Assembly (NCBI GenBank): GCA_945788485.1
Contig: CALZMB010000124.1
Coordinates: forward strand, 1-6,901
Direction of reading: 5' to 3'
Source: an uncultured bacterium
GTDB lineage: Bacteria; Bacteroidota; Bacteroidia; Bacteroidales; Bacteroidaceae
DNA length: 6,901 nucleotides
Part shown: piece after piece, positions 4,701 to 6,901 of the stretch
Layout of the letters: each line of letters opens with the position of its first letter
Numbering within the stretch: the stretch's first letter is position 1
Notes under the pieces: model-generated
Told to the model about the DNA's origin: nothing
Databases searched by the model: none
What the model saw: only the letters and a program-made list of their open reading frames with translations
Made by a program: the position numbers and the translations under genes

Positions 4701-6680
4701 TTATCGTCCGAGCATGACGAGTAGCACGTTGATGTCAGACGGCGACACGCCCGGTATTCGTGAAGCCTGTGCGAGAGTTTCGGGCTGTCGTGCTGTTAGT
4801 TTCTGCCGTGCTTCTGTTGAGAGGCTTTGTATGCTGTTATAGTCGAAGTGTCCGCCGATTTTGATGTCTTCAAGCCGGTGCATCTTGTCGGCGTATTCTT
4901 TCTCGCGCCGTATATATCCGTTATATTTTATGAGAATCTCTGTTGCTTCGACAACTTCGGAGTTTTCGGTGATTTCCGGGCAGAACTGTCTCAGTCCTTC
5001 TGTTGTCACGCCCGGCCGTGTGAGAATGTCGGCGAGATGCACCGAGCCGTTGACAGGTGTCGATTGGATGGAATGGAGGTATTTGTTGATTTCCGCCGCT
5101 TTCACCGTAGTTTTCTGCAGCAGTTGCGTGAGGTTGTCTATGGCAGCCTCTTTCTGTTTCCAGATGTTCATGCGGAGCGTGGATGCGAGTCCGATGGAGT
5201 GGGAGAGAGGTGTGAGCCGTCGGTCGGCGTCGTCCTGTCTGAGCAGTATTCTGTATTCTGCCCGTGAGGTGAACATACGGTATGGTTCATCGACGCCTTT
5301 CATGACGAGGTCGTCGATAAGCACTCCGATATACGCCTGGTCTCTGTTCAGCACCAGCTTTTTCGCCTCCGGGCTGTCGCTGCCATGCTGTCCGGCAGCG
5401 AGGGCGGCATTGATGCCCGCCATCAGTCCCTGTCCCGCGGCTTCCTCATATCCTGTCGTGCCGTTGACTTGTCCTGCGAAGAACAGTCCGCGGCAGAGTT
5501 TCGATTCGAGCGAGTGGTGCAGCTGTGTGGGGTCGAAGAAATCGTATTCTATGGCATATCCCGGGCGATAGACCTTCAGGTTTCTGAACGCCGGAATTTT
5601 CTTCAGAGCCTCGATTTGAATCTCCATCGGCATCGACGATGAGAATCCGTTGAGATACATCTCGTTTGTGTCCGTCCCTTCGGGTTCGAGGAAGAGCGGG
5701 TGCGAGTCGCGGTCAGCGAACGTGACGAGTTTCGTCTCGACGCTTGGGCAGTAGCGCGGTCCGATGGACTGTATCTGTCCGTTGTAAAGCGGCGAATCTT
5801 TCAGTCCTGAGAGCAGTATGTCGTGACACTCCTTGTTCGTGTTCGTTGTCCAGCAGGGCAGGCACGAGATGTCCCTTGTCTGGCGCGGCGCGGCGTAGCA
5901 GTCGCGTTTGCGGCAGTCGTCGCTGCCGGCATATTGCCTGTCGGCATCCTCGTGCGAGAGGTATCCGAACATGCGGTTGATGTCTTCTCCGTCCTGCCGT
6001 TCCATGAGCGAGAAATCCACAGAGCGTGCGTCGATTCTGACGGGCGTGCCCGTCTTCATCCGGTCGTATCGTATTCCGAGATTCGCGATAGAATCGGTCA
6101 GTCCTGTCGCCGCCGGTTCAGCTATTCGTCCGCCCGGCACCATTTTCCTTCCGATGTGCATCAGTCCGTTTAGGAAAGTCCCGGCCGTGACGACAACCGC
6201 TGGCGCGTATATCTCCACTCCCCACATCGTCCTTACTCCGTCTATTCTCCAGTCCGGCTGTGCAGTCTTCAGCGCGGTGTTGTTGTCGGCGCGGCTTGTG
6301 ATGATTTCCGTCACCTGGTCTTGCCATACGTCGAGGTTTGGCGTGTTGTCGAGCTGGTGTCTCCACTCCCAGATGAATTTCCCCCTGTCGCATTGCGCGC
6401 GTGGCGACCACATGGCAGGTCCTTTCGAGCGGTTGAGCATACGGAACTGAATCGCCGTCCTGTCGGTGACGATACCCATTCTTCCTCCGAGGGCGTCCAC
6501 CTCTCGCACAATCTGTCCCTTAGCAATGCCGCCGACGGCGGGGTTGCATGACATCTGCGCCGTCTTGTTCATATCCATTGTGACAAGACAGGTCTTGGCT
6601 CCGAGGCCGGCTGACGCGCAAGCTGCTTCGCATCCCGCATGTCCTCCGCCAACAACTATGACATCGTAGAAAAGTTTCAT
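4701..6680 (-). CDS. mnmG: tRNA uridine-5-carboxymethylaminomethyl modification enzyme, FAD subunit
   Basis: MnmG (GidA) works with MnmE to add the carboxymethylaminomethyl group at C5 of the wobble uridine (U34) of several tRNAs, using FAD, NADH and methylene-tetrahydrofolate. The 659-aa protein starts with a Rossmann dinucleotide-binding motif, VVGGGHAGCEAA (9-20). C45 in SCNPAVGG and C276 in PCWTTNTN match the two conserved cysteines of E. coli MnmG (C47, C277). Both GidA family signatures are present: GPRYCPSVETK (307-317) and AGQVNGTTGYEEAAGQG (402-418). The helical C-terminal domain for MnmE and tRNA binding ends at RIPGVSPSDINVLLVMLGR. It is about 30 residues longer than usual, mainly through a Cys-containing insert at about 245-270 and a short one at about 130-145. 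It is the first gene of the series, 12-14 nt downstream of a likely start of transcription. Confidence 0.96.
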   Translation of the reverse strand: MKLFYDVIVVGGGHAGCEAACASAGLGAKTCLVTMDMNKTAQMSCNPAVGGIAKGQIVREVDALGGRMGIVTDRTAIQFRMLNRSKGPAMWSPRAQCDRGKFIWEWRHQLDNTPNLDVWQDQVTEIITSRADNNTALKTAQPDWRIDGVRTMWGVEIYAPAVVVTAGTFLNGLMHIGRKMVPGGRIAEPAATGLTDSIANLGIRYDRMKTGTPVRIDARSVDFSLMERQDGEDINRMFGYLSHEDADRQYAGSDDCRKRDCYAAPRQTRDISCLPCWTTNTNKECHDILLSGLKDSPLYNGQIQSIGPRYCPSVETKLVTFADRDSHPLFLEPEGTDTNEMYLNGFSSSMPMEIQIEALKKIPAFRNLKVYRPGYAIEYDFFDPTQLHHSLESKLCRGLFFAGQVNGTTGYEEAAGQGLMAGINAALAAGQHGSDSPEAKKLVLNRDQAYIGVLIDDLVMKGVDEPYRMFTSRAEYRILLRQDDADRRLTPLSHSIGLASTLRMNIWKQKEAAIDNLTQLLQKTTVKAAEINKYLHSIQSTPVNGSVHLADILTRPGVTTEGLRQFCPEITENSEVVEATEILIKYNGYIRREKEYADKMHRLEDIKIGGHFDYNSIQSLSTEARQKLTARQPETLAQASRIPGVSPSDINVLLVMLGR

Positions 6681-6698
6681 TTACAGATAAATTTGGTA

Positions 6699-6706
6699 CA
6701 AAAGTA
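6699..6706 (-). promoter_or_regulatory. Likely mnmG promoter (-7 element)
   Basis: On the minus strand TACTTTTG matches the Bacteroidetes primary sigma -7 consensus TAnnTTTG. No TTTG is seen at the ideal 19-nt upstream spacing, so the -33 element is weak or absent. Transcription would start near 6692-6694, giving a leader of only about 12 nt before the mnmG ATG at 6680, with no Shine-Dalgarno. It probably drives mnmG and perhaps the whole minus strand series. Confidence 0.5.
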
Positions 6707-6736
6707 AGAAATATTTTTCAATTCTTTGCGAATTAT

Positions 6737-6767
6737 TTTGATTAATCGCTATAATTTATTAATTTTG
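6737..6767 (+). promoter_or_regulatory. Consensus Bacteroidetes promoter, divergent from mnmG
   Basis: TTTG at 6737-6740, a 19-nt spacer, then TAATTTTG at 6760-6767 is a full match to the Bacteroidetes -33/-7 promoter (TTTG, 19 nt, TAnnTTTG). The start of transcription is expected near 6773-6776. GCACG (6767-6771) and CGTGC (6779-6783) form a small palindrome across that start and could be an operator. The two -7 elements of this promoter and the mnmG promoter are about 55 bp apart, so regulation may be shared. It implies a rightward gene or RNA that begins near or beyond the window edge. Confidence 0.65.
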
Positions 6768-6798
6768 CACGCAGATTCCGTGCGTGTGCGCAAACCAT

Positions 6799-6842
6799 AA
6801 GAATACATGAGTGTCACCACAAGAATACATGAGTGTCACCAC
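6799..6842. repeat. Perfect 22-bp tandem duplication
   Basis: The segment 6799-6820 is repeated without change at 6821-6842; each unit contains the sequence ATACATGAGTGTCACCAC. It sits in the leader or first codons of the transcript from the + strand promoter at 6737-6767. Because 22 is not a multiple of three, gain or loss of one copy shifts any frame that crosses it. An outer CCATAA (6795-6800) can pair with TTATGG (6847-6852) and close a loop around the duplication. Confidence 0.9.
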
Positions 6843-6901
6843 TCCTTTATGGTGGGTTCTATAAATGCGCTTTGTCAGATTTTGAGATTGTTTTTGAGGA
6901 C
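6807..6901 (+). CDS. Possible start of an unidentified + strand reading frame (runs off the window)
   Basis: ATG at 6807 opens a frame of 31 codons that is still open at the window edge (MSVTTRIHECHHSFM, then VGSINALCQILRLFLR). It lies about 32 nt downstream of the expected start of transcription of the consensus promoter. An internal ATG at 6849 is in the same frame. The ATG in the second repeat unit (6829) is in another frame and stops after eleven codons. I do not recognise the product, there is no Shine-Dalgarno, and the codons are unremarkable. The region could equally be an untranslated leader. Confidence 0.2.
   Translation, partial: MSVTTRIHECHHSFMVGSINALCQILRLFLR

Noticed and set aside
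5908..6450. 180-codon open frame on the + strand
   Set aside because: It is antisense to the N-terminal half of mnmG, Ser/Arg-rich and without motif; it is a shadow of a real gene.
6768..6901. tRNA or structured RNA gene after the + strand promoter
   Set aside because: I found no cloverleaf pattern or T-arm motif (GTTCRANNC) and no known riboswitch consensus; only the repeat and short palindromes are visible.

Overview
The window looks like a core-genome segment of a Bacteroidales chromosome. Prevotellaceae-like is my best guess from the protein style, but I cannot fix the genus. The support is a set of Bacteroidales-type MnmG, Apt, UvrC, Dtd and DeoC proteins, two matches to the Bacteroidetes -7 promoter motif TAnnTTTG (one with a perfect -33 TTTG at 19-nt spacing), and A/T-rich start regions without Shine-Dalgarno sequences.

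Layout, left to right. Positions 1-34 hold the last ten codons of a + strand gene. Positions 120-290 hold three stem-loops followed by T-runs; they end that gene, and the middle one can also end the opposing operon. From 310 to 6680 five intact genes lie head to tail on the minus strand, so they are transcribed from right to left: mnmG (tRNA wobble-uridine modification), apt (adenine salvage), uvrC (nucleotide excision repair), dtd (D-aminoacyl-tRNA editing) and deoC (deoxyribose-phosphate breakdown). uvrC and dtd are only 12 nt apart. The gaps mnmG-apt (about 260 nt) and apt-uvrC (about 300 nt) are unusually long and structured. Positions 6681-6901 form a divergent promoter region: a likely mnmG promoter on the minus strand, a consensus promoter on the + strand, and a perfect 22-bp tandem duplication just downstream of the latter.

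The most notable content is non-coding. Each of the two long gaps holds a perfect 16-bp match to the chromosomal parS centromere (TGTTCCACGTGAAACA). The two copies are inverted relative to each other and flank apt, 847 nt apart. Next to the uvrC-side parS are a half-site, four degenerate 22-bp direct repeats, and a long inverted repeat that encloses those repeats. This suggests a ParB loading site and, by the usual location of parS, an origin-proximal position. No parA, parB, dnaA or DnaA-box cluster is visible in the window. The parS next to uvrC also explains why its open reading frame appears to extend upstream: the parS sequence reads as MFHVEH in that frame, but the real start is probably downstream at 3605.

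The five enzymes do not form one pathway. The grouping looks like a conserved housekeeping cluster of translation quality, nucleotide salvage and DNA repair genes rather than a specialised system.
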